From Daejeonella sp. (GTDB lineage Bacteria; Bacteroidota; Bacteroidia; Sphingobacteriales; Sphingobacteriaceae), in the NCBI RefSeq assembly GCF_030695525.1, contig NZ_JAUYSS010000067.1, positions 1 through 64,000 of the forward strand: a stretch of DNA of 64,000 nt, in the 5' to 3' direction. The notes beneath the pieces were generated by a model. It was not told where the DNA came from, made no database searches, and saw only the letters and a list, made by a program, of their open reading frames with translations. Position 1 is the first letter of the stretch. Each line of letters opens with the position of its first letter. Made by a program: the position numbers and the translations under genes. Shown here one piece after another: positions 1 to 7,939 of the stretch.

Positions 1-93
1 ATTAATAAAACTGCTGCAGATCCAAAACTTGCTGTTGCTGAAAAGCACATAAATTTCTATGGTTTAACTCCTGAAACAAAGCGGGAGGCTTAA
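1..93 (+). CDS. C-terminal end of an unidentified protein (cut by window edge)
   Basis: An open frame enters from the left edge and stops with TAA at 91-93, giving 30 visible residues that end in GLTPETKREA. The tail is hydrophilic and Lys/Glu/Ala-rich, as expected for the end of a soluble protein. The fragment is too short to assign to a family. The next gene starts 119 bp downstream and has its own -7 box, so the two are probably transcribed separately. Confidence 0.5.
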   Translation: MNKTAADPKLAVAEKHINFYGLTPETKREA

Positions 94-183
94 TAAATAT
101 ACTCATTTAATAGCATTCCAAGGGCAGTGTAAAAGTAGAGAATGTGAGAAAAATCATAATAATAGCTGCCGGTAGTCATTCTA

Positions 184-191
184 TAGATTTG
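184..191 (+). promoter_or_regulatory. Bacteroidota -7 box TAGATTTG
   Basis: TAGATTTG matches the Bacteroidota -7 consensus TAnnTTTG and lies 21 bp before the ATG at 213. I see no TTG at the ideal -33 distance, so the call rests on the -7 box and its position. Confidence 0.45.
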
Positions 192-212
192 GAGTATTGG
201 ATAAACTTGGTT

Positions 213-593
213 ATGAAAGAGATTAATATAAAACACATTAATAACCTGCATACAGATGCACTTAGAAGTTTAGATTTTTATAAACAAGAAATCTCCATAC
301 TTACAAAGCGCCTTGAAGAGCTTGCAGCAAATAACACAGGTCTTGAGGTAGCTGTAAAGATTGAATATTTTCAGAATCAGTTCCTTATTCAGCACAACAA
401 TATTGATGAGTTGAAACATAATATCCATGAAAATCTGAAGAAGATCGAGAATCAGGTAAAGGAATTTGCGGGATTTATCACAGAGGCAAGTGCTACAGAA
501 AATGTGGTATTATATAATCAATACCTGATGGAAGAAAAGATTATTAATGGGATAAGGCAGGAATTTAACAGATTTGCTGCCAAGTGGATGTAA
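213..593 (+). CDS. Hypothetical coiled-coil protein
   Basis: This is a 126-residue protein that I do not recognise. It is almost entirely alpha-helical by composition, rich in Glu, Lys, Asn and Ile, with heptad-like stretches over about residues 15-95 (around SILTKRLEEL and ELKHNIHENLKKIENQV), so a coiled coil is likely. There is no signal peptide and no catalytic motif. An in-frame GTG at 144 would add 23 residues, but the ATG at 213 is preferred because a TAGATTTG -7 box lies 21 bp upstream, inside that extension. A terminator hairpin follows at 646-679, so it is probably monocistronic. A structural or regulatory role is possible but not shown. Confidence 0.6.
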   Translation: MKEINIKHINNLHTDALRSLDFYKQEISILTKRLEELAANNTGLEVAVKIEYFQNQFLIQHNNIDELKHNIHENLKKIENQVKEFAGFITEASATENVVLYNQYLMEEKIINGIRQEFNRFAAKWM

Positions 594-645
594 TCGTTTG
601 CTCTTTAATGTGTTTTTAAATATTATCTAATCATTTTCTGATTAG

Positions 646-679
646 GAAGGGGTTGGCTCTATTGAGCTGACCCTTTTTT
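646..679 (+). terminator. Rho-independent terminator
   Basis: An AAGGGGTTGGCTC arm and a GAGCTGACCCTT arm surround the loop TATT and are followed by a T run. The stem includes G-U pairs. It ends the coiled-coil gene. Confidence 0.7.
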
Positions 680-927
680 GTTACGGGTAATTTTTACATC
701 CGTGGAGAATGTATGAGTGAAGATTCTAAGGACCACGAAGGACTGATGCCAGGAAAGTTGGAACCTTCCGATTCTTAAATTCTGAAATTACACTTCAAGG
801 TCAATAGAAAATTACCAAACACTTATGATTTCCCCCAAACAAAATTTCCTTAATAACATCTCCATTTCCCTGCCCTGATGTAGCATTAGCTCATAAATGT
901 TCGTCTATTTAGCAAAAGACTTTCCGT
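680..927. other. Non-coding gap before the propeller lipoprotein
   Basis: I see no supported gene here. A 21-codon frame starting with ATG at 713 is too short and too weakly supported to call. The gap presumably holds the promoter of the lipoprotein gene that starts at 928, but no clean TAnnTTTG box was found at a suitable distance. Confidence 0.4.
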
Positions 928-1917
928 ATGAAAACCTCAATTTATTTGATTTTAATTATTACTCTTATTTATTCATCCTGTAGAAAGGATAAAACAATAA
1001 TTCCGGATGAAGATGTCAATAAGCCCGACTTTCCGGAATGGGTGATTTACAATAAAAGCAATTCAAATTTAACCGATAATCAGATTAATGCGCTGAGTAT
1101 TGATAAGAATGACGTTAAGTGGCTCGGTACGGCCAACGGACTAATCCGGATCAATGCTGAGTCCTGGGATTCCTTTAATTCAGCAAATTCTCTGCTACCT
1201 TCCAATAATATCAGAGCTATTACTGTTACTGATCAGGGGATGGTTTGGGTAGGTACAGATAAAGGCATTGCCAGCTATAATGGTCAGAAATGGTCTGTAT
1301 TTAATTCAGGTAATAGCGTTTTAGCAAGTAATTCAATTACCTGCATCACATACGATCAAAAGAATGGGCGGGTATGGGTTGGTACAGATGAGGGTATTGT
1401 CAGGATTGATAAAGATGGTCAATGGACTTTAATTTATCTTACTGATCTTGTAATCTCACTTACCTCTGATCGTGAAGGTAATCTATGGGCCGGCATGTTT
1501 AATCCCTTTTCTTTTACAGGCAAAATCAAGCAATATAAAGACGGCAAATGGACTAGTTTTATCTTACCTGATATTGGCTTTCCCTCTGCCTGGCCATATT
1601 CGATAGCATCCGATTTGAATAATAATCTTATCGCCGTGTTAAGTGGTACCGCTGTCAAAACTTTAATTCGATTTGACGGGAAGTCCTGGCAGGAAGTGCA
1701 GGGGCCAACAGACGCTTACGGATTAAAGTCCTTGTTAATAGAAGGCTCTGTTTTATGGGTAGGAGGAACAAGCCTCTCAGTTTTCGGATCAGCCCAAACT
1801 AAGAGTATAAGTATGCCCGGAGTCAGTTCAGGTATACTTTCAATGGCTAAAGATAAGTATGGTAGAAAATGGCTTGGTACCCTGAACGATGGCCTTGTGG
1901 TTTATACTCCAAAATAA
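928..1917 (+). CDS. Lipoprotein with two-component-regulator (Reg_prop) propeller repeats
   Basis: The protein has 329 residues. The N-terminus is a hydrophobic signal ending in a lipobox (IYSSC, Cys18) followed by RKDK, so it should be a lipidated envelope protein. The rest is built from repeats of the Reg_prop type, with W-[VL]-G-T-x-x-G-[IL] signatures: WLGTANGLIRI near 65, WVGTDKGIASY near 110, WVGTDEGIVRI near 150, then weaker copies, and WLGTLNDGLVVY at the end. Such repeats form beta-propellers and are best known from the periplasmic sensor half of Bacteroidota hybrid two-component systems. Here there is no transmembrane helix, kinase or DNA-binding domain, so it is a free-standing propeller. 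Ligand and partner are unknown. Confidence 0.85.
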   Translation: MKTSIYLILIITLIYSSCRKDKTIIPDEDVNKPDFPEWVIYNKSNSNLTDNQINALSIDKNDVKWLGTANGLIRINAESWDSFNSANSLLPSNNIRAITVTDQGMVWVGTDKGIASYNGQKWSVFNSGNSVLASNSITCITYDQKNGRVWVGTDEGIVRIDKDGQWTLIYLTDLVISLTSDREGNLWAGMFNPFSFTGKIKQYKDGKWTSFILPDIGFPSAWPYSIASDLNNNLIAVLSGTAVKTLIRFDGKSWQEVQGPTDAYGLKSLLIEGSVLWVGGTSLSVFGSAQTKSISMPGVSSGILSMAKDKYGRKWLGTLNDGLVVYTPK

Positions 1918-1987
1918 TAATTAGCATGGTAGTTTTAAATCTTATTTACAGTCTTTAAAGTCATCAATGATGCCATTTGATTTCATC

Positions 1988-4588
1988 TCATTCCCGTTTT
2001 TTTATTGAATGGGCTTTTTTCAAGCTCATTTTTATAATTTTTTCAAGCTCTACCGCCCAGAATACAATAGCTGATGCCGTAATGGTAATCAGCAATTCAT
2101 AAAGTGGTAAAGCTTGTGTTCTGAAAATCGGGTTGAAAAACGGTACATAAATGATCATGAATTGAAGAGAAACAGTGACCAGCAAGGCAACCAACATTGG
2201 TTTGTTTGAAAATACCCCTATTTTAAATATGGAATCCCTTTTTGAACGAATGGCCATTACATGTCCCAACTGGCTGAAGCATAAAACGGAGAAGGCCATA
2301 GTTTGTCCGTAAGGGTTATTATTATACACAGCCCAGGCCTGTATTGCGAGGGTAACCATTCCCATTAATAACCCTACCCAGAGAATATGCCAGGCCATGC
2401 TTCCGCCAAATATATTTTTTGAAGGATTGTGCGGGGGACGTTTCATGATGTTCGTTTCTGCAGGTTCTGAAGCCAGGGCAAGACCCGGAAGTCCATCGGT
2501 TATCAGATTTATCCATAAGATATGAATGGCAAGCAGCGGAATCGGTAGTCCCAGAAATGGCGCTAGGGAAATAGCCCAGATTTCACCTGAATTTCCGGTC
2601 ATTATGTACTTAATGAATTTTAAAATATTGTCATATATTCTTCGGCCATGCCGGATGGCTTTTATAATAGTAGCAAAATTATCATCAAGCAGGATCATAT
2701 GAGCGGCCTGTTTTGAAACTTCAGTGCCATTGATTCCCATTGCAATGCCGATATCTGCATTTTTAAGCGCAGGCGCATCATTAACGCCATCACCGGTCAT
2801 GGCTACAAAATTATTCTTGCCTTGCAATGCCTGGATTATTCTTAATTTTTGCTCAGGGTTAACACGGGCATAGACGCTAATTTTTTCAACAATTGCGTTG
2901 AATTCTGATTCACTAAGATCAGATAATTCAGCCCCGGTCATAACCAGATCATCATCAGAACTGATGATTCCCAGATCATTGGCAATTGCCGCAGCAGTTA
3001 GCTTATGATCACCGGTAATCATTACGGGCTTGATACCTGCATCTTTACACTGAGATATGGCCTGCCTGGCCTCTTCACGCGGCGGATCGATCATTCCAGC
3101 GAATCCAATCATTGTTAAAGATGACTCCAGCTCTTTTGGATTTATTTTATCCGGCATTTTAGGAAGAAGCTTGTATGCATAACCCAGCACACGATGCCCG
3201 CTGGCAGACAAAGCATTTTGTTCTTCCTCAAATTCAGAATGTTGATTCCCTTTTTGATGGGTCAATTTACCAAGTAAGACATCCATGCCACCCTTCGTGA
3301 TCATGATTATTCCATCACCGGATTGATGGAATGTGCTCATGCATTTTCGTTGAGAATCAAAAGGAATCTCAGCAACTCTTGGAAATTCTTTTTCTAATTT
3401 TAGCTTTTCATATCCCTTTGAGGAGGCATATTGAACTAATGCCAGTTCAGTGGAATCACCAAGCCATTCGCCTTTATCACTTTTTATGATGTCATTATTC
3501 AGAGCCATAACAGAAAGGAGATTATTCTTTTCAGTTGAAAAGATTGCCTTAACCTGATGGTCAGCTTCATAAGTCTTTTTGACTGTCATTTTATTGATGG
3601 TCAGTGTGCCGGTCTTATCTGTGCAGATATAGCTTACTGAGCCCAGAGTTTCGACCGCAGGAAGTTTACGGATGAGTACATGTTGTTTAACCAGTTTCTT
3701 AGCCCCAAGTGCAAGTGAAATAGTAATAAGTGCGGGCAAAGCTTCAGGAATCGCAGCAACGGCGAGTGAAATAGAGATCAAAAGCATTTCGGTTAATCCT
3801 TCCCCTCTTAACCAACCGGCAACAAATATTACTGCACAGATCAGAAGAATTATTAATGAGAGGCGTTTTCCAAAGGCTGCCAGTCGCTTCTGAAGGGGTG
3901 TACTATTATCTGCAATCTGGATCATAGATGCAATATGGCCAAGTTCAGTTTGCATCCCTGTTTCCACAACAATTGCCGTCCCATGTCCATTGGTTACAAA
4001 CGTGCCTTTGAAACCCATATTTGTCCTGTCGGCAAGCACTAAATTTTCAGATTTCAGCTTGTTAATATTCTTTTCAACATTTTCAGACTCACCGGTTAGC
4101 GTTGATTCATCGACTTTCAGGGATTGAACTTTGATAAACCGGATATCAGCAGGTATGACATCGCCAGCTTCTAAACGGATTATATCTCCGGGAACCAGAT
4201 CCATAGCATTTATTTTTCCGGCTTTCTGATTTCTTAGAACAATGGCCTGACTGCTTGCCATTTTTTTCAGGGCTTCCATTGCTTTTTCAGCACGGTACTC
4301 CTGGATGAATCCGGCAAATGCATTGAGAATAATAATAATAAGAATAATTACAGTGTCGGTTAAATCACCTGCGATACCTGAAATTACTGCAGCAATGATC
4401 AGAATCAGGATCATGAAATCGCTGACCTGATGAAACATAATATTCCATACAGTCTTCTTTTTACCTTCCTGGATTAGATTTTTACCGGATTTTGCGAGGA
4501 GTAGTTTCGCCTTATTCTGATCCAGACCGGAAGCTGAACTATCCAGTAATTTATAAATTTCGGTAATATTTAGATTATGCCAGTTCAT
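1988..4588 (-). CDS. Cation-transporting P-type ATPase, probable Ca2+ pump (P2 type)
   Basis: The protein has 866 residues, the usual length for SERCA/PMCA-like bacterial Ca2+ ATPases. It couples ATP hydrolysis to cation export across the inner membrane. The domain order is clear: a cation-ATPase N-terminal domain, membrane helices at about 50-100, an actuator domain with TGES at 165-168, helices with PEALP at 281-285, the phosphorylation motif DKTGTLT with Asp324, a nucleotide-binding domain, the hinge motif TGDGVNDAP, and C-terminal helices. NLITDGLPG in M6 resembles the Ca2+-ligand segment of P2A pumps, which favours Ca2+ over heavy metals. No N-terminal metal-binding Cys motif is present. 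It is transcribed alone, and Mn2+ or mixed specificity cannot be excluded. Confidence 0.9.
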   Translation of the reverse strand: MNWHNLNITEIYKLLDSSASGLDQNKAKLLLAKSGKNLIQEGKKKTVWNIMFHQVSDFMILILIIAAVISGIAGDLTDTVIILIIIILNAFAGFIQEYRAEKAMEALKKMASSQAIVLRNQKAGKINAMDLVPGDIIRLEAGDVIPADIRFIKVQSLKVDESTLTGESENVEKNINKLKSENLVLADRTNMGFKGTFVTNGHGTAIVVETGMQTELGHIASMIQIADNSTPLQKRLAAFGKRLSLIILLICAVIFVAGWLRGEGLTEMLLISISLAVAAIPEALPALITISLALGAKKLVKQHVLIRKLPAVETLGSVSYICTDKTGTLTINKMTVKKTYEADHQVKAIFSTEKNNLLSVMALNNDIIKSDKGEWLGDSTELALVQYASSKGYEKLKLEKEFPRVAEIPFDSQRKCMSTFHQSGDGIIMITKGGMDVLLGKLTHQKGNQHSEFEEEQNALSASGHRVLGYAYKLLPKMPDKINPKELESSLTMIGFAGMIDPPREEARQAISQCKDAGIKPVMITGDHKLTAAAIANDLGIISSDDDLVMTGAELSDLSESEFNAIVEKISVYARVNPEQKLRIIQALQGKNNFVAMTGDGVNDAPALKNADIGIAMGINGTEVSKQAAHMILLDDNFATIIKAIRHGRRIYDNILKFIKYIMTGNSGEIWAISLAPFLGLPIPLLAIHILWINLITDGLPGLALASEPAETNIMKRPPHNPSKNIFGGSMAWHILWVGLLMGMVTLAIQAWAVYNNNPYGQTMAFSVLCFSQLGHVMAIRSKRDSIFKIGVFSNKPMLVALLVTVSLQFMIIYVPFFNPIFRTQALPLYELLITITASAIVFWAVELEKIIKMSLKKAHSIKKRE

Positions 4589-4792
4589 TAAACCAAATTT
4601 AGCAGGTTTTTAAACCGGAGTATTACGGTTCAGTAAAAAATAATAGAATGTATAAACTCTTATAAGTCTAAAATCGCGCCATATTATTTTTTCTTTTTCC
4701 AGGCCATATTTATATTTTCAATAGGTATCCGTATGCATAATAAATGAGTGACAATGAATTGAATGGAAAAACCAGAGAGTATATTTTTTACT

Positions 4793-4830
4793 AAAAAGCC
4801 GGAAATAGTTGAATTTTCCGGCTTTTTAGT
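4793..4830 (-). terminator. Terminator of the hsp20 gene
   Basis: A symmetrical AAAAAGCCGGAAA / TTTCCGGCTTTTT hairpin lies just past the stop of the small heat-shock gene on the minus strand. Confidence 0.8.
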
Positions 4831-4835
4831 GTAAA

Positions 4836-5252
4836 TCAGGATACTTTAACCTGCTTTTTACGACTTTGTTTAGCATCTTCCTTCTTTTCAATGTCAATTT
4901 TTAATAGACCGTCTTCATATTTAGCTTTAACCTGATTATTATCAACACTTTCTGGTAATATAAATGACCGGCTGAAGGATGAATAACTAAATTCTCTTTT
5001 TGTAAATTGCTCGTTTTCTTCTTCTTTATCTTCTTCCTTTTCAGCACTGATTGTTAAAATGTTGTTATCAATGTCAATCTGAAAATCACCTTTTTTAAGA
5101 CCCGGAGCACTTAGTTCAATTTTGAATTTTTTGCCATTCTCAATAATGTTTACTGAGGGGGTTCGATTTACCAATTCCTTTGGAAAGATGTCAAAGAAGC
5201 GTTCATTGTCAAAGAAATCTGTAAATAAGCCTTTTCTTTTTGCTAAAGTCAT
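4836..5252 (-). CDS. Small heat-shock protein, Hsp20/alpha-crystallin family
   Basis: The protein has 138 residues, typical of bacterial Hsp20, an ATP-independent holdase that binds unfolding proteins. A short N-terminal arm (FFDNERFFDIF) precedes an alpha-crystallin domain at about 30-130. Diagnostic segments are FKIELSAPGLKKGDFQIDID, the ILTISAEKEE strand, a charged loop, the YSSFSRSFILPESVD strand and the YEDGLLKIDIEKKE end. The tail is short and basic. The start is well fixed: AAGGAGG lies just upstream of the ATG on the minus strand, an unusually strong Shine-Dalgarno for this phylum. It is a single gene with its own terminator. Heat induction is expected but no heat-shock promoter was identified. 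Confidence 0.93.
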   Translation of the reverse strand: MTLAKRKGLFTDFFDNERFFDIFPKELVNRTPSVNIIENGKKFKIELSAPGLKKGDFQIDIDNNILTISAEKEEDKEEENEQFTKREFSYSSFSRSFILPESVDNNQVKAKYEDGLLKIDIEKKEDAKQSRKKQVKVS

Positions 5253-5451
5253 GGTTTGTTCCTCCTTTTGTTTTTATAGGTTTATAATGTATAAAACTAA
5301 GAGTTTCTAAGCTGACTATTAATTGATTATGGGCATTGAAAAAAATGATTCGCATCACCTAATTATTAACAATTAATAATCAGATTCAATAGCTATTTTT
5401 CGAAATTTCACTCTGAATGATCAGGGACTTGAAAAAAAATACAAAAATGAC

Positions 5452-5481
5452 TTGTCAATTTCTGTAATTAAATTAGATTTG
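5452..5481 (+). promoter_or_regulatory. Promoter of the histone H1-like gene
   Basis: TTG at 5452-5454 and TAGATTTG at 5474-5481 are separated by 19 bp, a close match to the Bacteroidota housekeeping sigma consensus (TTG, 19-21 bp, TAnnTTTG). The ATG follows 20 bp downstream of the box. Confidence 0.8.
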
Positions 5482-5501
5482 TTTAAACAAAAAAAATAAC
5501 G

Positions 5502-5681
5502 ATGGACAAATTTACAAAAATGAAAAATTTGCTAGCTTCAGTTGAAGTTGATGCAACCAAATTCTACAATTCAGGTAACAGTGCAGCCGGAACAAGAGTT
5601 CGTAAAGGAATGCAGGATTTAAAAAATCTTGCTCAAGAAATTAGAAATGAAGTTACTGAGAAGAAAAATAGTGCTAAATAA
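5502..5681 (+). CDS. Histone H1-like protein (Hc1-like, Bacteroidota type)
   Basis: The frame encodes 59 residues, beginning MDKFTKMKNLLASVEVDATK and ending TEKKNSAK. The pattern of N-terminal helix, NSGNSAAGTRVRKGMQDLK core and LAQEIRNEVTEKKN tail is typical of short Bacteroidota proteins related to chlamydial histone H1-like Hc1. These are small basic abundant proteins thought to bind DNA. It is charged but less Lys-rich than true H1 tails, so DNA condensation is inferred from the family only. A near-consensus promoter and a strong terminator bracket it, so it makes a compact monocistronic and probably highly expressed mRNA. Confidence 0.85.
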   Translation: MDKFTKMKNLLASVEVDATKFYNSGNSAAGTRVRKGMQDLKNLAQEIRNEVTEKKNSAK

Positions 5682-5702
5682 TTATTCTCACTGTTTTAAA
5701 TA

Positions 5703-5746
5703 ATAAAAAAGCCCCCCGATTTATTTAATTCGGGGGGCTTTTTTAT
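5703..5746 (+). terminator. Bidirectional terminator
   Basis: AAAAAAGCCCCCCGA and its complement TTCGGGGGGCTTTTTT flank an 8-nt loop. It can serve both the histone-like gene (+) and the convergent HEAT-like gene (-). Confidence 0.9.
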
Positions 5747-5759
5747 TATCCTTTCTGTT

Positions 5760-6665
5760 TTAAATTGGACCAAATGGATCATTCTGACCTTGGTTCATAT
5801 ATTTTTTTTCGAGCAGAATATCGATCGTTTTGTTCAAATATTTCAGCAGGTCTTGATTTTTACTTAAATAATTGTGAAAGCTTGAAATAAAATGATGAAG
5901 TTCCATAATTAGAAGCTGTACCAGTTCCCGGTTCGATGTTGAGAGGATATCTTCACTAATGAATAAAATATTACTTCTGATGATTGAATCAATCTCTAAC
6001 CGACCCAAAAACCTAAGGTATATCCTGATTAGCTCAATTTTATTGAATTTGTTGCGGGCTTTCAGACGTTGTTTAATAAAACTAAGGTCATTTGTGTCAC
6101 CTTCATTCTGAAAAATTTCAGCAATGGCAATATCCAGATTTCCACTAGATGACTCCGTTCTGAATTTAGCCATCTGATATGCCTTTTCCTTATCCAGCTT
6201 ATATAATCCTTTTAAGCCGGCTGATGATTCCTTTGAGCCTTTTAACAAAGAAGTTGAGAAAAATAAATCATAGTGTTCCGGATCATTAAATTCAGAGAGT
6301 CGCTCCAGGGCAAGAGCCCTCAATTGCAGCTTCTCATCGTTTTGTGCAATATCTGTCAAACAATCCTTGATATTAGGGTCAATTAGCCCTGAAAATTTTA
6401 AATGTTTTAAAACATAAACTTTTACCTGAGAACAGAAGTCCTTAAGGGCGTCCGCCAACACCTTCTCCGGATAGCTGTATTTGCCTTTAACACTGATGAG
6501 GTATTTTACAGCTTCCAGCCTTTCCTGATAGTTTTTTGATTCGTAAAACTGTTCAACGAACTTATCTGTCTGTGCTTGACCCTCATTCGTAAGCATTCTC
6601 AGGAATCCTCTGGTGTACCTGCTGCTATATCGTTCAGATTTTACAGGATTTTCATCATTCAACAT
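5760..6665 (-). CDS. HEAT-like helical repeat protein, function unknown
   Basis: The protein has 301 residues, no signal peptide and no transmembrane helix. It is made of successive amphipathic helix pairs, with segments such as YPEKVLADALKDFCSQVKVY, LQLRALALERLSEFNDPEHY and KEKAYQMAKFRTES spaced like HEAT or armadillo repeats over about residues 40-220. The C-terminal part is also helical. Such solenoids usually bind proteins or nucleic acids, but no enzymatic motif is visible and I cannot name an ortholog. It converges on the histone-like gene with a shared terminator and has no operon partner. Confidence 0.6.
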   Translation of the reverse strand: MLNDENPVKSERYSSRYTRGFLRMLTNEGQAQTDKFVEQFYESKNYQERLEAVKYLISVKGKYSYPEKVLADALKDFCSQVKVYVLKHLKFSGLIDPNIKDCLTDIAQNDEKLQLRALALERLSEFNDPEHYDLFFSTSLLKGSKESSAGLKGLYKLDKEKAYQMAKFRTESSSGNLDIAIAEIFQNEGDTNDLSFIKQRLKARNKFNKIELIRIYLRFLGRLEIDSIIRSNILFISEDILSTSNRELVQLLIMELHHFISSFHNYLSKNQDLLKYLNKTIDILLEKKYMNQGQNDPFGPI

Positions 6666-6870
6666 GCTTGTTCCTATTTATTTTACGTGATAAACTTTGA
6701 AATTGAACGCACAATAAGTTTCTCTAAAATTAGGCAAATTAATCATAGGATTTTTTAAAATATTGCATTGAATGTGGTTTCTAGCATGTAAAAAATCATA
6801 GTGTGCATTTAAATATTTTTTTGATTGCCCCCCAAATTTTTGGATACTCATTCAAAGCATGAATTTATTA

Positions 6871-7326
6871 TCATCTCCTAGTCAGGACATCCCCGGGTTC
6901 TGTTGGTGTAAAGAACTTGTTTATCCGGGTAATCTTCCATTTTCCATTCCTGTCAAGCTCAAGGGTCAGGAAGTTTTCAATCACGAAATCTTCATAAATA
7001 AAGTTCACTTTTGCCATTGCCAAAGCAGAACCGCTAGCAATTACATCAATAGTAGTGGAACAATTTTGCTTAATTCCCTCATTCTGTTTCATAATCTTCA
7101 TGATTGAAATTTGACTCTGGGAGAGTACTTCATCACCTTTTGAAAATTTCAAAACTGCATCCGAACTGAGGATTCTGCCTAGTTTGGCAGCGTCGGTGTT
7201 TACATGGCTTTCTGCATATTCATTGATTACATTTTTAACATTAGGTGCAGGACGATTTTTTGCGAATGATGAGGTTGTTAGAACTGCACATAGTACAGTA
7301 TAAAACATAATTGATTTAAGGTTCAT
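6871..7326 (-). CDS. Secreted NTF2-like (lumazine-binding/SnoaL-type) protein
   Basis: The protein has 151 residues. Residues 1-22 form a signal peptide (hydrophobic core, then TTSSFAKN), so it is exported. The remainder has the order of an NTF2-like cone: an N-terminal helix (VINEYAESHVNTDAAKLGRIL), a short strand with the DAVLKFSKGDE turn, a helix, then three long strands, the last around WKITRINKF. This matches the putative lumazine-binding/DUF4440 group common in Bacteroidota. Substrate or ligand is unknown. The gene stands alone, with an AT-rich gap upstream. Confidence 0.7.
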   Translation of the reverse strand: MNLKSIMFYTVLCAVLTTSSFAKNRPAPNVKNVINEYAESHVNTDAAKLGRILSSDAVLKFSKGDEVLSQSQISIMKIMKQNEGIKQNCSTTIDVIASGSALAMAKVNFIYEDFVIENFLTLELDRNGKWKITRINKFFTPTEPGDVLTRR

Positions 7327-7606
7327 TTTTGTGTTTTTTTAATTTAATTTTCTGGTCTAAATTTCCATATAAAATCAGCCTTGCACATAGGCAAAAAACA
7401 CCATTGATTCCATTTGGAGTAAATACTTTCAGGTTCTGATATTTTTTGATAGTGTCTATGAAATGTTAATTAATTTATTTTAACTAATTGATAATTAATT
7501 AAATATGATTAATTATCCTGTTTGATAATTTCTGTTTTAGAACTAGAAAATTGAAATTTTTGAAATCATTCAACTTATGGTCTGTTAAATTTTGTTAAGG
7601 AGAAAA

Positions 7607-7939
7607 ATGAGCAAAGATTCAGGGATGGATGGGATCAGTTTTTCGATAAGTAATGCAGGTGACAGTACCTTACTTGAAACGATAAAAATATATGAGTCTG
7701 CTGTTCGTATTTATCATGAACCAAGCGGAAATGGAGCAGGTAATGATTCTACAGTTAGGTTCAGATTAATTTCGACGAAGGATGTATTTTTTGTTTTTGA
7801 AAATAAGAATCATGATTTTCCTCAGCGAATTTCCTATCAATCCCAATCAGCAAGCAATGTTCTGGCCTGGATTGAAGGTGGTGTAAACGGCAAATTCAGA
7901 AAGATTGAATTCCCTTACTGCAGGGAAAAGCTAAATTAG
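7607..7939 (+). CDS. DUF6265-like protein lacking the usual N-terminal part
   Basis: From the ATG at 7607 the frame gives 110 residues. AAGGAG at 7597-7602 is a good ribosome-binding site for this start; the upstream TTG at 7592 is less likely. The C-terminal half carries the family signature: a VFFVFENKNHDFPQRISYQ block, then an AWIEGGVNGKFRKIEFP block, typical of DUF6265. Complete members begin with a signal peptide and a G-x-W strand (LxGxW), and both are missing here. No frame in the AT-rich 7327-7600 stretch supplies them. It is either a 5'-deleted remnant with a new start or a divergent short member. Its stop overlaps the convergent AraC gene by 4 bp. Confidence 0.55.
   Translation: MSKDSGMDGISFSISNAGDSTLLETIKIYESAVRIYHEPSGNGAGNDSTVRFRLISTKDVFFVFENKNHDFPQRISYQSQSASNVLAWIEGGVNGKFRKIEFPYCREKLN

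Noticed and set aside
713-778. 21-codon frame after GGAG in the gap before the propeller lipoprotein
   Set aside because: Too short, no conserved feature, and its only support is a weak ribosome-site-like sequence.
1988-4588. Heavy-metal P-type ATPase
   Set aside because: No CPC/CPx motif and no metal-binding domain; PEALP and NLITDG point to the Ca2+-type group.
7430-7560. TTAATTAA-rich stretch as a replication origin
   Set aside because: No DnaA-box clusters and no dnaA/gidA context; it is better explained as ordinary AT-rich intergenic DNA.
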